A stretch of 64,000 nt of DNA from Lutraria lutraria. Lineage: Eukaryota; Mollusca; Bivalvia; Venerida; Mactridae. The stretch is from contig OZ026851.1 in assembly GCA_964023205.1 (NCBI GenBank), forward strand, positions 19,351,528 to 19,415,527, read 5' to 3'. Made by a program: the position numbers and the translations under genes. Below the pieces are notes generated by a model. It searched no databases. It was not told the origin of the DNA and worked only from the letters and a program-made list of their open reading frames with translations. Shown here in pieces: positions 38,401-51,054 of the stretch (positions are counted from its first letter, which is position 1; each line of letters opens with the position of its first letter).

Positions 38401-41400
38401 TATCATCAAGATGGACCCCGAGTCCTTGTTATAGAATGTCGGCTCTGGTAAAATAGTGTAGATTGTAAAATGGTGTTGACTTTATCATCAAGACAGACCC
38501 CGAGTCCTTGTTATAGAATGTCGGCTCTGGTAAAATAGTGTAGATTGTAAAATGGTGTTGACTTTATCAAGATGGACCCCGAGTCCTTGTTATAGAATGT
38601 CGGCTCTGGTAAAATAGTGTAGATTGTAAAATGGTGTTGACTTTATCATCAAGACAGACCCCGAGTCCTTGTTATCGAATGTCGGCTCTGGTAAAATAGT
38701 GTAGATTGTAAAATGGTGTTGACTTTATCAAGATGGACCCCGAGTCCTTGTTATAGAATGTCGGCTCTGGTAAAATGGTGTAGATTGTAAAATGGTGTTG
38801 GCTTTATCAAGACAGACCCCGAGTCCTTGTTATAGAATGTCGGCTCTGGTAAAATAGTGTAGATTGTAAAATGGTGTTGGCTTAAACAAGATGGACCCCG
38901 AGTCCTTGTTATAGAATATCGGCTCTGGTAAAATAGTGTAGATTGTAAAATGGTGTTGACTTAAACAAGATGGACCCCGAGTCCTTGTTATAGAATGTCG
39001 GCTCTGGTAAAATAGTGTAGATTGTAAAATGGTGTTGGCTTAAACAAGATGGACCCCGAGTCCTTGTTATAGAATATCGGCTCTGGTAAAATAGTGTAGA
39101 TTGTAAAATGGTGTTGACTTAAACAAGATGGACCCCGAGTCCTTGTTATAGAATGTCGGCTCTGGTAAAATAGTGTAGATTGTAAAATGGTGTTGGCTTA
39201 AACAAGATGGACCCCGAGTCCTTGTTATAGAATGTCGGCTCTGGTAAAATGGAGTAGATTGTAAAATGGTGTTGACTTTATCAAGATAGACCCCGAGTCC
39301 TTGTTATAGAATGTCGGCTCTGGTTAAATAGTGTAGATTGTAAAATGTTGTTGACTTTATCAAGATGGACCCCGAGTCCTTGTTATAGAATGTCGGCTCT
39401 GGTAAAATGGAGTAGATTGTAAAATGGTGTTGACTTTATCAAGACAGACCCCGAGTCCTTGTTATAGAATGTCGGCTCTGATAAAATAGTGTAGATTGTA
39501 AAATGGTGTTGACTTTATCAATATGGACCCCGAGTCCTTGTTATAGAATGTCGGCTCTGGTAAAATGGAGTAGATTGTAAAATGGTGTTGGCTTAAACAA
39601 GATGGACCCCGAGTCCTTGTTATAGAATGTCGGCTCTGGTAAAATGGAGTAGATTGTAAAATGGTGTTGACTTAAACAAGATGGACCCCGAGTCCTTGTT
39701 ATAGAATGTCGGCTCTGGTAAAATGGAGTAGATTGTAAAATGGTGTTGACTTTATCAAGATAGACCCCGAGTCCTTGTTATAGAATGTCGGCTCTGGTTA
39801 AATAGTGTAGATTGTAAAATGTTGTTGACTTTATCAAGATGGACCCCGAGTCCTTGTTATAGAATGTCGGCTCTGGTAAAATGGAGTAGATTGTAAAATG
39901 GTGTTGACTTTATCAAGACAGACCCCGAGTCCTTGTTATAGAATGTCGGCTCTGGTAAAATAGTGTAGATTGTAAAATGGTGTTGACTTTATCAATATGG
40001 ACCCCGAGTCCTTGTTATAGAATGTCGGCTCTGGTAAAATGGAGTAGATTGTAAAATGGTGTTGGCTTAAACAAGATGGACCCCGAGTCCTTGTTATAGA
40101 ATGTCGGCTCTGGTAAAATGGAGTAGATTGTAAAATGGTGTTGACTTAAACAAGATGGACCCCGAGTCCTTGTTATAGAATGTCGGCTCTGGTAAAATGG
40201 AGTAGATTGTAAAATGGTGTTGACTTTATCAAGACAGACCCCGAGTCCTTGTTATAGAATGTCGGCTCTGGTAAAATGGAGTAGATTGTAAAATGGTGTT
40301 GACTTTATCAAGACAGACCCCGAGTCCTTGTTATAGAATGTCGGCTCTGGTAAAATGGAGTAGATTGTAAAATGGTGTTGACTTTATCAAGACAGACCCC
40401 GAGTCCTTGTTATAGAATGTCGGCTCTGGTAAAATGATGTAGATTGTAAAATGGTGTTGACTTTATCAAGATGGACCCCGAGTCCTTGTTATAGAATGTC
40501 GGCTCTGGTAAAATAGTGTAGATTGTAAAATGGTGTTGACTTAAACAAGATAGACCCCGAGTCCTTGTTATAGAATGTCGGCTCTGGTAAAATAGTGTAG
40601 ATTGTAAAATGGTGTTGGCTTTATCAAGACAGACCCCGAGTCCTTGTTATAGAATGTCGGCTCTGGTAAAATGGAGTAGATTGTAAAATGGTGTTGACTT
40701 TATCAAGACAGACCCCGAGTCCTTGTTATAGAATGTCGGCTCTGGTAAAATAGTGTAGATTGTAAAATGGTGTTGACTTAAACAAGATGGACCCCGAGTC
40801 CTTGTTATAGAATGTCGGCTCTGGTAAAATGGTGTAGATTGTAAAATGGTGTTGGCTTTATCAAGACAGACCCCGAGTCCTTGTTATAGAATGTCGGCTC
40901 TGGTAAAATAGTGTAGATTGTAAAATGATGTTGACTTAAACAAGATGGACCCCGAGTCCTTGTTATAGAATGTCGGCTCTGGTAAAATAGTGTAGATTGT
41001 AAAATGGTGTTGACTTTATCAAGATGGACCCCGAGTCCTTGTTATAGAATGTCGGCTCTGGTAAAATAGTGTAGATTGTAAAATGGTGTTGGCTTAAACA
41101 AGATGGACCCCGAGTCCTTGTTATAGAATGTCGGCTCTGGTAAAATAGTGTAGATTGTAAAATGGTGTTGGCTTAAACAAGATGGACCCCGAGTCCTTGT
41201 CATAGAATGTCGGCTCTGGTAAAATAGTGTAGATTGTGAAATGGGGTGGCTTTATCATCAAGATGGACCCCGAGTCCTTGTTATAGAATGTCGGCTCTGG
41301 TAAAATAGTGTAGATTGTAAAATGGTGTTGACTTTATCATCAAGACAGACCCCGAGTCCTTGTTATAGAATGTCGGCTCTGGTAAAATAGTGTAGATTGT

Positions 41401-42177
41401 AAAATGGTGTTGACTTTATCAAGATGGACCCCGAGTCCTTGTTATAGAATGTCGGCTCTGGTAAAATGGTGTAGATTGTAAAATGGTGTTGGCTTTATCA
41501 AGACAGACCCCGAGTCCTTGTTATAGAATGTCGGCTCTGGTAAAATAGTGTAGATTGTAAAATGGTGTTGGCTTAAACAAGATGGACCCCGAGTCCTTGT
41601 TATAGAATGTCGGCTCTGGTAAAATAGTGTAGATTGTAAAATGGTGTTGGCTTAAACAAGATGGACCCCGAGTCCTTGTCATAGAATGTCGGCTCTGGTA
41701 AAATAGTGTAGATTGTGAAATGGGGTGGCTTTATCATCAAGATGGACCCCGAGTCCTTGTTATAGAATGTCGGCTCTGGTAAAATAGTGTAGATTGTAAA
41801 ATGGTGTTGACTTTATCATCAAGACAGACCCCGAGTCCTTGTTATAGAATGTCGGCTCTGGTAAAATAGTGTAGATTGTAAAATGGTGTTGACTTTATCA
41901 AGATGGACCCCGAGTCCTTGTTATAGAATGTCGGCTCTGGTAAAATGGTGTAGATTGTAAAATGGTGTTGGCTTTATCAAGACAGACCCCGAGTCCTTGT
42001 TATAGAATATCGGCTCTGGTAAAATAGTGTAGATTGTAAAATGGTGTTGGCTTAAACAAGATGGACCCCGAGTCCTTGATATAGAATATCGGCTCTGGTA
42101 AAATAGTGTAGATTGTAAAATGGTGTTGACTTTATCAAGATGGACCCCGAGTCCTTGTTATAGAATATCGGCACTTG
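23467..42177. repeat. 79-bp satellite array (about 18.7 kb)
   Basis: Roughly 235 head-to-tail copies of a 79-bp unit: TGTCGGCTCTGGTAAAATAG, TGTAGATTGTAAAATGGTGT, TGACTTTATCAAGATGGACC, CCGAGTCCTTGTTATAGAA. Two main middle types alternate (GGCTTAAACAAGATGG and GACTTTATCAAGACAG). A rarer form has GTGAAATGGGGTGG and an extra ATC. The unit contains two diverged halves, GTAAAATAGTGTAG and GTAAAATGGTGTTG, pointing to an internal duplication. No frame stays open through it. I know no CENP-B box or coding function in it. The last copies, at 42130-42177, are diverged. Confidence 0.97.
25571..41715. repeat. kilobase-scale higher-order repeats within the 79-bp satellite
   Basis: The rare variant AAGGTGGACC occurs at 25571, 29611, 30638, 34206 and 38011. 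A second marker, GTGAAATGGGGTGG, follows exactly 373 bp later at 25944, 31011, 34579 and 38384. Block spacings are therefore 4040, 1027, 3568 and 3805 bp. The 1027-bp step (13 monomers) is an extra tandem block at about 28.9-30.9 kb, also marked by ACCCGGAGTCC at 29141 and 30168. Long stretches between blocks are almost identical, so amplification was recent. Confidence 0.85.
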
Positions 42178-42426
42178 GCAGAGGGTGTTGGTTAAATTGT
42201 CGGAACCTTACGTCAATAAAAAAGACGGCCAAATAGAACTACAATGTACATGCTTGCCAATCTAATCTCGCTATGAGAGAATTTAATGACCATAGATCCT
42301 GTGTAAAAATAAAATATCTAGTAGTATATATCTATCATATAAGTGTACCACTTCAAATCTCTGTTGAAAAAAAAAGTTTATACATTTTTGCACTAACATG
42401 TTTGGTTGACAATGTCCGTGAGTGTG

Positions 42427-42766
42427 TTAAAGCCCCATTATCTTTTTGGATGTTAAAATTTAAGTAGGTCCTATTCTACCTAGAAAGATGTCTTATCAAT
42501 GAAACTGACTTTTATTTGCAAGGAAAACATTCCAAAAGTTTCATTTTTAATCATGAAGTACATATAGAAATGTAGTGCTGTATTTTTTTCAATGATATTG
42601 CCAAAAAAAATAAGAAAAAACATCAAACAACATTTTACGAGATGTCGCTAAAGAAAGATATCTTGTAAGTAATGTTTTAGAGCAAATGATATATATTTCT
42701 TATATTTTACTATCATTTTTTCTATTGTTCCGTATTACTAAATTCAAAAAGATAATGGGCCTTTAA
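42427..42766. mobile_element. TTAA-ended MITE, copy D (340 bp)
   Basis: Starts TTAAAGCCCCATTATCTTTT and ends with the complement of TTTAAAGGCCCATTATCTTT, giving inverted ends of about 25 bp with TTAA at both edges. The centre has TTTTTTTCAATGATATTG, shared with the copies at 5918, 49766 and 52292. The remainder differs, so it is a distinct subfamily. Confidence 0.75.
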
Positions 42767-43470
42767 ATATAATGTACTTGATGATACTAAATTAGGCTAA
42801 TTGGTTCGCTAACAATACATATAATTACGGCATTGAATTACTACGAGGTATAAATATTTCTCATTTGTCTAAAACATTCAAGTTTTATCCAATGTCATAA
42901 CTTTAAAGGCATATAAACAAACATCTAACTAGTTTTGGATGGGCAACATTCAACGATAACTCAGTGAATTTATTGATGTTTGTCCCAATGGAGGATCGGT
43001 TTGTCTTTATCAGTTTAGGAAAGATCGCCCACAGGGTAATGATAAGGCTCTAAACATATGATGAATGAAGCTGTCCTCTATATCTGATGGATAATTAACT
43101 AACAGAACACTTTGCCAACAATGTATTTCATGATCTCATGACAATTCTGTCCCAAGCTTCTGCAATGTAACCAATTTATCGAGTGCGCTTCCTCGTGAAA
43201 CAAATTCTCTCAGAGCTCAAACAATGAAGTTACGAATAGTTTGTTTGAACTGACTGCAGTAAGCAGTTTTTTCCATTTATGAAATGTTAGAACAAATACT
43301 TTTACACTACTGATCACTGTAATGAATATTGACGTTGTTTTAGCAAAACCATCGTAGAAAATATAGTTTTCTTTGCTATGATAATAATATCTTGAAACGA
43401 AACATTGCAATGAATTACATGTACACACAAATGCACGTCTATAGTTTATAATGGCCAGTAAGATGTTTAA
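42767..43470. other. no gene seen
   Basis: AT-rich. The minus-strand frame of 108 codons (43210-43536) begins inside the next MITE and has no recognisable domain. Confidence 0.4.
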
Positions 43471-43680
43471 TACTGTGGAATCACTAATTTTCGTTGGGCA
43501 TTTAATTTCGTGGAGTTGGTGGGTCGGCTCATCCACGAAATTAAATCCCCACGAATTTAAATGCAGAGGTAAGGCATTTTATTTCAAAAATCAACATCCA
43601 CGAATTTATGTCCCCACGAAATAGCTATTTTAGTAAAAACCACAAAAAATGAGCCCAAAGAAAATAAATGAAAATACAGT
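43471..43680 (+). mobile_element. CCCCACGAA foldback MITE, copy 1 (210 bp)
   Basis: Starts TACTGTGGAATCACTAATTT and ends TGAAAATACAGTA. The ends are inverted with ATTTTCGTTGGG inside each. The interior alternates CACGAAATTAAATCCCCACG-type motifs in both orientations. A copy with the same ends lies at 54887-55097. The inverted ends and TA edges suggest a Tc1-mariner-like or similar MITE. Confidence 0.8.
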
Positions 43681-43763
43681 ATATACATGTACATGATGAA
43701 GAGAGAAATGTATTTCTTTTTTACTTCGGTCAATTATGACGTCACATAGTAAGAAGGAACACA

Positions 43764-44256
43764 GTGACGTCATTAGTGACGGAGAACTAGTGTTGACCCA
43801 GTAGAGTTTATCACCTGTTTAACATGTGGTCTCTTAGAGTAATATACACAGATCATAACACCGTGACGTCATTAGTGACGGAGAACTAGTGTTGACCCAG
43901 TAGAGTTTATCACCTGTTTAACATGTGGTCTCTTAGAGTAATATACACAGATCATAACACCGTGACGTCATTAGTGACGGAGAACTAGTGTTGACCCAGT
44001 AGAGTTTATCACCTGTTTAACATGTGGTCTCTTAGAGTAATATACACAGATCATAACACCGTGACGTCATTAGTGACGGAGAACTAGTGTTGACCCAGTA
44101 GAGTTTATCACCTGTTTAACATGTGGTCTCTTAGAGTAATATACACAGATCATAACACCGTGACGTCATTAGTGACGGAGAACTAGTGTTGACCCAGTAG
44201 AGTTTATCACCTGTTTAACATGTGGTCTCTTAGAGTAATATACACAGATCATAACA
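43764..44256. repeat. five 99-bp tandem copies carrying CRE palindromes
   Basis: Units start GTGACGTCATTAGTGACGGA at 43764, 43863, 43962, 44061 and 44160, exactly 99 bp apart and essentially identical by eye. Each carries TGACGTCA, the full cAMP response element palindrome, and a TGACGG half-site, plus CACCTGTTTAACATGTGG. A further TGACGTCA lies just outside, at 43738-43745. Identity across all five copies indicates very recent amplification. Confidence 0.95.
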
Positions 44257-44336
44257 GAATACTAGTGTCAAGAAAAGTGTCACTTTATCTCTGTAAATCA
44301 CAGAATAAGTAACACAACAATAGTATAATACTAATA

Positions 44337-44518
44337 TACAGTCAATCCTGTAAATAAAGGCCATCCTTGGGAAAGATAAAATGTGTATTTTGTTGACAGA
44401 TGGCCTTTATTCATAGGTCATTTTGTTCTATATAATCATTCAAGGCTTTAAAATAATGACCTTTATTCACAAGATGGCCTTTATTCGGGGGAGTCTGCTA
44501 ACACAGGTTTGACTACAA
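44337..44518. mobile_element. CAGTC-ended MITE (about 180 bp)
   Basis: Begins TACAGTCAATCCTGTAAATA and ends with CACAGGTTTGACTACA, an imperfect inverted repeat. The interior has TAAAGGCCATCC on the left, and GATGGCCTTTATTC and GACCTTTATTCAC on the right, pairing with it. There is no coding capacity. CAGT ends after TA suggest a pogo-like affiliation. Confidence 0.6.
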
Positions 44519-46514
44519 TACTAATTTAACATGCATTGTAATGGTTGCGTGTCATACCAGACAGATGTGATACCAACTCTTAGTGTACTATTTCAATACA
44601 CAAGCTGGTTCATGATATCAACATTCTGTTGTTTTTTATTTTAATATCAATACTTGTATACAGATATAACTACTTTGTACGACCCATTTTCTTATACATG
44701 TATATCTATATCACAGCGAATGATGTTATGTCAAACAAATAATGTAATGCATGTAGTCAAAGCCTGGTAGGTTCTTTGACAAATTGTCTGTACAATGTCA
44801 TCAGCTGTATGCAGGCGAATACAAGTAAATTGATACATGAATGGCTTGTATTACTAAGACCAAATAATATCTTATTTGCTTGTCCTTTTCATACAAAATA
44901 CAATAAAAATATATTAAGGTTTAAAGAGAATGCAAAACGTAGTATGTCTGGGTACAACAACGACTGGATCACGTGACTGGAGAATGTGGCCCTGAAAACA
45001 ATTCTATCCTTGTCACAATTCAATGTTCGAGTGTGTATACGTTTACAAACTACAGTAAGCCATGTTTGGTTCTGAAACATTTAGCATGATAATTACGAGC
45101 CATCACTAATATTCTTACAGTAAGATATCCTCTGATGTATTAAACTGTATTTTCTATTTTTGTAATCATAAAAAATTCCAACATCTCTATCCCAGAACTC
45201 ACAATTTTAAATATTTTTTTACAGAAAATTTGAACATACAAAAAGGTACATGTACAATGCATGTAAATCCTGTCCTTAACACGTAATCTTCCACATATAT
45301 GACAGATTCAATATTCCTGTAATCACAAGTCTCGTTATTGATCGTATACATAAAACATAGATACATGCACACGTATATACTTACATGCCCAAAGTAAAAT
45401 CTCATCTAGGTCACGTGACTAGACACCGAGCTCAACAACATTCCTTAACTCAATTAAATTCCTATTTTGCAACAACTGAACACAAACACGTCATACTATA
45501 TAATCCACATCATTGAGAATAAATGTCGCTAGATTTAAGATTAAAACACACATAAAAAAACTCTCACAAAAACCCACTAGACCCAATGTGTTAGTTTGTA
45601 CGTTCCATAGAAGTTTTATTGTTTCAATTCTTGTACATATGCTAAAAGCCATAACATATACGGCTAAAGACTCATAACATGAGACTCAAAGCCATCATAG
45701 AGCCATCAATAAATTTTCCTGCCAAAATACATAAAAGGCTTCGCCATAATAAGTGTGAAACACATTATTGTGTGTCAGTTTTTCAGAGGTCATACTATAC
45801 TCTCTATATTGCTTTTGTTTTTCTTACAATTCACCATTAACCAAGTTGGTTCGTATCCCAAGTTTGTGTCTATATCTCATGGCTAGATGTTCAATGCTGG
45901 ATATCCCATGTGTTTAAACATCTGTATGAACACAAGAATTTATGTTAACTATTCATGAAGACAGTTAATTCACTAAATTGTATAAAATGTATCCACTACG
46001 AATGAAATATACTTTCAAACATCAGACACATTAGTGCCTTGATAAGTTTTTTACTGTACCATTCACTAAATTAATTCAACAACATAAAGTCCTTTGTATT
46101 TTCCTAATCAAACTCCAATCTGAATATTTGCCCTGTTGTTAAAACACACTGTACTTTTAATGAAGACAAACTAATCTACATTTAAGGTACAAACAGAGAT
46201 CTGAGATACTAGAAAAGCTGAATGTCCGCCAACAAACAAGGAGTGACTACATACCACCATATTAATAATTTATGAATAAATGTAAAATGTTAACATATTC
46301 TGCTAGAAATTAATTTCAGATCTACTATAGAACCGAGAAACATTAAATAAATTCAGATACCAGCAGGAAAAACCTATCAATAATATGTTTCTTATTTGTA
46401 ACAGAAGCAAGAAGTTTTTATAAACCATGGATCATGTCCACCGTGTACAACTAAATAGGCAAAAACTTAGAAATGGAGTAATTTTTTATTCTACACGAAC
46501 TTTGTGGCAACCAG
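44519..46514. other. no gene seen
   Basis: About 2 kb of AT-rich sequence. Open frames do not exceed 68 codons. E-boxes in a TCACGTGACT context lie near 44970 and 45412. Nothing else is supported. Confidence 0.4.
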
Positions 46515-49375
46515 TTAGATATACTTCATGTAGTTTATAATGACCAGTTATATACAGTGTAGTATAACAATATGTAGTTTATAATGACCAATTATATACA
46601 GTGTAGTATATACAACAAAAAAGTCAATAGTTTATAATGACCAATTATATACAGTGTAGTATATACAACAAAAAAGTCATGTAGTTTATAATGACCAATT
46701 ATATACAGTGTAAGATATAATACATGTAGTTTATAATGACCAGTTATATATAGTGTAAGATATACTACATGTAGTTTATAATGACCAGTTATATACAGTG
46801 TAAGACATACTACATGTAGTTTATAATGAACAGTTATATATAGTGTAAGATATACTACATGTAGTTTATAATGAACAGTTATATATAGTGTAAGATATAC
46901 TACATGTAGTTTATAATGAACAGTTATATATAGTGTAAGATATACTACATGTAGTTTATAATGAACAGTTATATATAGTGTAGAACAGTTATATATAGTG
47001 TAAGACATACTACATGTAGTTTATAATGACCAGTTATATACAGTGTAAGACATACTACATGTAGTTTATAATGAACAGTTATATATAGTGTAAGATATAC
47101 TACATGTAGTTTATAATGAACAGTTATATATAGTGTAGAACAGTTATATACAGTGTAAGACATACTACATGTAGTTTATAATGAACAGTTATATATAGTG
47201 TAAGACATACTACATGTAGTTTATAATGACCAGTTATATATAGTGTAAGATATACTACATGTAGTTTATAATGACCAGTTATATATAGTGTAAGATATAC
47301 TACATGTAGTTTATAATGACCAGTTATATACAGTGTAAGACATACTACATGTAGTTTATAATGACCAGTTATATACAGTGTAAGATATACTACATGTAGT
47401 TTATAATGAACAGTTATATATAGTGTAGAACAGTTATATACAGTGTAAGACATACTACATGTAGTTTATAATGACCAGTTATATACAGTGTAAGACATAC
47501 TACATGTAGTTTATAATGAACAGTTATATATAGTGTAAGACATACTACATGTAGTTTATAATGACCAGTTATATATAGTGTAAGATATACTACATGTAGT
47601 TTATAATGACCAGTTATATATAGTGTAAGATATACTACATGTAGTTTATAATGACCAGTTATATATAGTGTAAGATATACTACATGTAGTTTATAATGAC
47701 CAGTTATATACAGTGTAAGATATACTACATGTAGTTTATAATGACCAGTTATATATAGTGTAAGACATACTACATGTAGTTTATAATGACCAGTTATATA
47801 TAGTGTAAGATATACTACATGTAGTTTATAATGACCAGTTATATATAGTGTAAGATATACTACATGTAGTTTATAATTACCAGTTATATACAGTGTAAGA
47901 CATACTACATGTAGTTTATAATGAACAGTTATATACAGTGTAAGACATACTACATGTAGTTTATAATGACCAGTTATATATAGTGTAAGATATACTACAT
48001 GTAGTTTATAATGACCAGTTATATATAGTGTAGAACAGTTATATATAGTGTAAGATATACTACATGTAGTTTATAATGACCAGTTATATATAGTGTAAGA
48101 TATACTACATGTAGTTTATAATGAACAGTTATATATAGTGTAAGATATACTACATGTAGTTTATAATGAACAGTTATATATAGTGTAAGATATACTACAT
48201 GTAGTTTATAATGAACAGTTATATATAGTGTAGAACAGTTATATATAGTGTAAGACATACTACATGTAGTTTATAATGACCAGTTATACACAGTGTAAGA
48301 CATACTACATGTAGTTTATAATGACCAGTTATATATAGTGTAAGATATACTACATGTAGTTTATAATGAACAGTTATATATAGTGTAGAACAGTTATATA
48401 CAGTGTAAGACATACTACATGTAGTTTATATTGAACAGTTATATATAGTGTAAGACATACTACATGTAGTTTATAATGACCAGTTATATATAGTGTAAGA
48501 TATACTACATGTAGTTTATAATGACCAGTTATATATAGTGTAAGATATACTACATGTAGTTTATAATGACCAGTTATATATAGTGTAAGACATACTACAT
48601 GTAGTTTATAATGACCAGTTATATACAGTGTAAGATATACTACATGTAGTTTATAATGAACAGTTATATATAGTGTAGAACAGTTATATACAGTGTAAGA
48701 CATACTACATGTAGTTTATAATGACCAGTTATATACAGTGTAAGACATACTACATGTAGTTTATAATGAACAGTTATATATAGTGTAAGACATACTACAT
48801 GTAGTTTATAATGACCAGTTATATATAGTGTAAGATATACTACATGTAGTTTATAATGACCAGTTATATATAGTGTAAGATATACTACATGTAGTTTATA
48901 ATGACCAGTTATATATAGTGTAAGATATACTACATGTAGTTTATAATGACCAGTTATATATAGTGTAAGATATACTACATGTAGTTTATAATGACCAGTT
49001 ATATATAGTGTAAGACATACTACATGTAGTTTATAATGACCAGTTATATATAGTGTAAGATATACTACATGTAGTTTATAATGACCAGTTATATACAGTG
49101 TAAGATATACTACATGTAGTTTATAATGACCAGTTATATATAGTGTAAGACATACTACATGTAGTTTATAATGACCAGTTATATATAGTGTAAGATATAC
49201 TACATGTAGTTTATAATGACCAGTTATATATAGTGTAAGACATACTACATGTAGTTTATAATGACCAGTTATATATAGTGTAAGACATACTACATGTAGT
49301 TTATAATGACCAGTTATATACAGTGTAAGATATACTACATGTAGTTTATAATGAACAGTTATATAAAGGCATTGA
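46515..49375. repeat. 45-bp satellite array (about 2.9 kb)
   Basis: About sixty copies of a 45-bp unit: TACTACATGTAGTTTATAAT, GACCAGTTATATATAGTGTA, AGATA. ACTACATGTAGT is a perfect palindrome in most units. Truncated joins TAGTGTAGAACAGTT mark deletions. 45 bp is 15 codons, so minus-strand frames repeat LTLYITVHYKLHVVY until a truncated unit shifts the frame. These frames are not genes. The first four or five units, to about 46740, are more diverged. Confidence 0.95.
46981..49375. repeat. 1250-bp higher-order repeat within the 45-bp array
   Basis: The truncated joins TAGAACAGTT occur at 46981, 47136 and 47426, and again at 48231, 48386 and 48676, each exactly 1250 bp later. A seventh join at 48031 has no partner. 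The block was duplicated as a whole, after the truncations arose. Confidence 0.85.
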
Positions 49376-49442
49376 GCACAATATATTCAACAAACAAGGA
49401 TAAAGGGTGGATTTCTCCAATACCGCGGAAACTGACGCTAGG

Positions 49443-49483
49443 TGACGTCATTAAATCTCGTTTACGAGATTAGGAAATGACGC
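49443..49483. promoter_or_regulatory. CRE-containing dyad
   Basis: TGACGTCATT at 49443-49452 and AAATGACGC at 49475-49483 flank a 7-bp stem, AATCTCG and CGAGATT, with a TTTA loop. The whole 40 bp is an imperfect palindrome centred on the hairpin. It lies just past the 45-bp array. Function is unknown; it could be a transposon remnant. Confidence 0.4.
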
Positions 49484-49765
49484 GATATTAGCGATACCGA
49501 GATAGTACCTCAAATGACCAGTCACACACACACTGAAGGTATTTTTTTTACTAAAAACTTGAGTTGTTCAACTTATAAGCATATTTTGGCGTGTTTTTGT
49601 CTATTGTTATATTTGGTAACTCATCGTAGGGTCACTGTCAGATATGGTAGCACTACGATATATTTGATATTACGTGGCTTTCAGGCAGATCTTACTAAGC
49701 ACTCCAAGTCAAGTATCTGATTATGGGTTCTGTGTACAGACAAATCGGTAAAATATTATACGATC

Positions 49766-50145
49766 TTAAAGTCCCATAAGCTTATAAATGTATTGGTCCT
49801 AATAGTTTCTGTTTGTTCTATTACAGAGGAATCCGGTGTGTTTTCCTCCCGTGCATACTTTATAGCAAGAAAAAATGTTCCTAAACCACTATCGTATTTT
49901 TTTCAATATCATTGAAATAAATACTATTTATAGAACACCTATGTTTTCCCGCAGTCATGCTTTTCACACGTAGTATAGTGACGTCGCGCGCTCTACATAA
50001 TTCAAGTTTACAAAAGCAAAAATCACAGTGGAATGAGTGTTTTCAGACGAAGAAGGGCTTGTTTCGTCGGTAATCTTGGGAAAATATTAGCAAACAAATG
50101 TTTTTGCATATATTTTTCTACAGCAAAAAGCTAATGGGGCTTTAA
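49766..50145 (-). mobile_element. TTAA-ended MITE, copy C (380 bp, inverted)
   Basis: Begins TTAAAGTCCCATAAGC and ends GCTAATGGGGCTTTAA, the reverse of copies A and B. Shared interior landmarks include GAGGAATCCGGTGTGTTTTC, ACCACTATCGTATTTTTTTC and GTTTCGTCGGTAAT. It is more diverged from A and B than they are from each other. Confidence 0.8.
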
Positions 50146-50324
50146 ACTGAGTATATAAAACGTATAACATAAACAGGTTCCTCTTGACAAGATATAATGT
50201 GTCCGTACAGTGTATCATTTCATACATACGTCCTGTGATTTTTTTGGAATTTTCAAAACTACATGTGGCTTTCTGAAGGGAAAATACAGTACGATAAATC
50301 AGAAAAGGGGAAAAATATGAAATA

Positions 50325-50595
50325 AAAGGAGTGCCAGGATTCGCCCGACAAAATTCATTTTTCAAAGCGTCAAGGGTCATAACTCAGTACGTAGTGCCTG
50401 GGCACCGATTGGGCTGGTTATCGAACTTGGCCGAGATCTCATGGTCATAAACATTTTTATCATGTTTGGTGAGGATCCGAATAAAACCGTTTGAATTAAA
50501 GAGCGGACACCACTGTGGACGCCGCCTGACCGCCCACCCACCGTAGATATTTCCATAATACGATCCGTTTGTCAAACCATCAACTGAGAGTGTCA
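50325..50595. repeat. GAGTGCCAGG dispersed repeat, copy 1
   Basis: Aligns with 58250-58492: GAGTGCCAGG, AAATTCATTTTTCAAAGCG, CATAACTCAG, GTTTGGTGAGGATCCGAAT, GAGCGGACACC, TGGACGCCGCC and CCATAATACGA occur in the same order. The minus-strand frames through it are by-products. Repeats of this general layout, with a CATAACTC block, are familiar from bivalve genomes. Confidence 0.8.
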
Positions 50596-51054
50596 CTATT
50601 TATCAATGTTATTGCATTTCAACATGCAGCATAAACTATCATGTCCTGGTGAAAAAACAACACTGATGTCATGTTATCATAGCGTGACAATTCATACAGT
50701 ATGCCGTCTGTTGTTTAATTAAAATGTATTAATATACATCATTATAATGCTGACACGTATCAAACATTAAGTCATAAATCAATAAATGACGTATTCAGAA
50801 AGTTGCAGTAAAATTACAGATTACATCAATGTCCAGCATAATACATCGATACGCTGATTGACATACTGAACTTTAAATGGTCATAGTTTGTCTGTTGGAT
50901 CGAATGTCTTGAATGCCAGTGGTAGACTTTGAACAGCCGTCGCAATACAGACTCTAAGATCTGTGTGAATCTAAAAAGCACTCTGTGATTGATTGATTGA
51001 TTGATGCTTAGAAATATCCTGACCAATTTCTAAATACACATTATATAAAAAGGA
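50596..51054. other. non-coding DNA with a GATT tetranucleotide run
   Basis: GATTGATTGATTGATTGAT lies at about 50988-51004. There is nothing else that I can support. Confidence 0.4.

Noticed and set aside
23467..42177. CRISPR array
   Set aside because: Units are contiguous without unique spacers, the context is eukaryotic and no cas genes are present. It is a satellite.
46592..48703. Minus-strand frames of 64-138 codons in the 45-bp array
   Set aside because: Translation of a 15-codon satellite unit; they stop only where a truncated unit shifts the frame.
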